Shown: piece after piece, positions 5,908-6,358 of the stretch
How positions within the stretch are numbered: position 1 is the stretch's first letter
How the letters are laid out: each line of letters starts with the position of its first letter
Source: an uncultured Bacillota bacterium
Lineage (GTDB): Bacteria; Bacillota_I; Bacilli_A; RF39; UBA660
Length of the DNA stretch: 6,358 bases
Direction of reading: 5' to 3'
Assembly (NCBI GenBank): GCA_905200435.1
Contig: CAJKKJ010000054.1
Span: 1 to 6,358, forward strand
Notes under the pieces: model-generated
Told to the model about the DNA's origin: nothing
The model's database searches: none
What the model saw: the letters and a program-made list of their open reading frames with translations, nothing else
Program-made: the position numbers and the translations under genes

Positions 5908-6358
5908 TTCAAAACTCTTAACTAAATCAACTAAATCTTTAGCTGATTTTTTATTTATTATTTTACTCTGACATCTAACAATTTCATTCTGAAGTTTTTT
6001 ATCATCTAATAATTTAATAACATTTTGAACAATTTCATTTTCATTATCACATTTAAGACTCATTCGGTGATTATAGAAAAAGTTAGTATTAACAGTTTCA
6101 ATACCTGGAATAGCAAATGCATGAATTAAAGGTTTATTAATAGATGCAATTTCTGTAGAAGATAAACCACCAGGTTTAGATACAACAACATCAGATGAAT
6201 AAATTAAATCATTTATATTATGAGCAAATCCCAAAACAATTAAATTTTTATTATTAATTTTTTTAAGTTCTTTATATAATTCCTTATTAGAACCAGTTAT
6301 AATAATAATTTTAGTATTATTAATATTTAATAAATCATCAATTATTTTATTAATATTT
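5899..6358 (-). CDS. GT28/MurG-like glycosyltransferase, C-terminal part (runs off window)
   Basis: The minus-strand frame is open from the window edge to TAG (5901-5899), giving about 152 C-terminal residues; the N-terminal domain and start lie beyond 6358. A TTG at 6234 in this frame is internal, not the start, because family sequence continues upstream of it. In order it shows KIIIITGSNKELYKEL, then a GF-HNINDLIYSSDVVVSKPGGLSS stretch (KPGG at 6177-6166), then an IPGIETVN loop. This is the UDP-sugar-binding half of GT-B enzymes related to MurG, plant-type MGDG synthase and UgtP/YpfP. A membrane-associated diacylglycerol glycosyltransferase making glycolipids is the likeliest role. MurG itself is less likely, but the acceptor cannot be told from this half. 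The last residues are a Lys-rich helix. Its promoter is outside the window. Confidence 0.85.
   Translation of the reverse strand, partial: NINKIIDDLLNINNTKIIIITGSNKELYKELKKINNKNLIVLGFAHNINDLIYSSDVVVSKPGGLSSTEIASINKPLIHAFAIPGIETVNTNFFYNHRMSLKCDNENEIVQNVIKLLDDKKLQNEIVRCQSKIINKKSAKDLVDLVKSFEKK

Noticed and set aside
6232..6234. TTG as the start of the minus-strand glycosyltransferase
   Set aside because: The frame stays open to the window edge and the upstream residues (an IIIITGSN strand-loop and following helix) fit the glycosyltransferase fold, so the gene is partial rather than starting here.
1..6358. CRISPR arrays, insertion sequences, tRNA or rRNA genes
   Set aside because: I saw no repeated spacer-like units, no transposase motifs or terminal inverted repeats, and no tRNA cloverleaf or rRNA sequence in the window.

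Overview
The window is strongly AT-rich, and its reading frames use mostly A- and T-ending codons (AAA, GAA, ATA, TTA, AGA). Tryptophan is written TGG and most genes stop at TAA, so the standard bacterial code fits. A T-box riboswitch ahead of an aminoacyl-tRNA synthetase gene, strong GGAGG-type ribosome binding sites and sigma-A promoters with extended -10 elements point to a low-GC Bacillota. A reduced-genome gut Bacilli or clostridial lineage is plausible, but the species is not identifiable from this sequence alone.

Layout. Positions 1-31 show nothing identifiable. A strong promoter (32-59) drives a leader holding a 44-codon small ORF (90-224) and an intrinsic terminator (198-245) whose loop contains the small ORF's stop codon. 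The (p)ppGpp synthetase/hydrolase homologue (RSH, 261-1700) starts 15 nt after the terminator's T-run. Its hydrolase motifs are intact, but the synthetase domain has Gln where the catalytic Glu is expected, and the C-terminal regulatory domains are absent. Next is a broken or frameshifted gene (1751-2307): a short N-terminal piece of unclear (perhaps epimerase-like) origin runs into the catalytic part of a VanX-type D-Ala-D-Ala dipeptidase, across an A-AAA-AAA heptamer followed at once by TAA.

A second promoter (2351-2378) starts a valine T-box leader (about 2385-2605) ahead of valS (2644-5169). valS overlaps by one base the RluB/RsuA-type pseudouridine synthase gene (5169-5894). A symmetrical hairpin (5876-5907) closes this operon and also serves the convergent minus-strand gene, a GT28/MurG-like glycosyltransferase (5899 to beyond the window end).

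How the genes fit together. Most of the window concerns translation and its response to amino-acid supply: an alarmone enzyme behind a possible attenuator, a valyl-tRNA synthetase sensed through uncharged tRNA-Val, and an rRNA modification enzyme. The dipeptidase remnant and the glycosyltransferase concern the cell envelope. The points most worth a second look are the degenerate RSH synthetase site, the terminator-plus-small-ORF leader before it, and the frameshifted chimeric dipeptidase gene.
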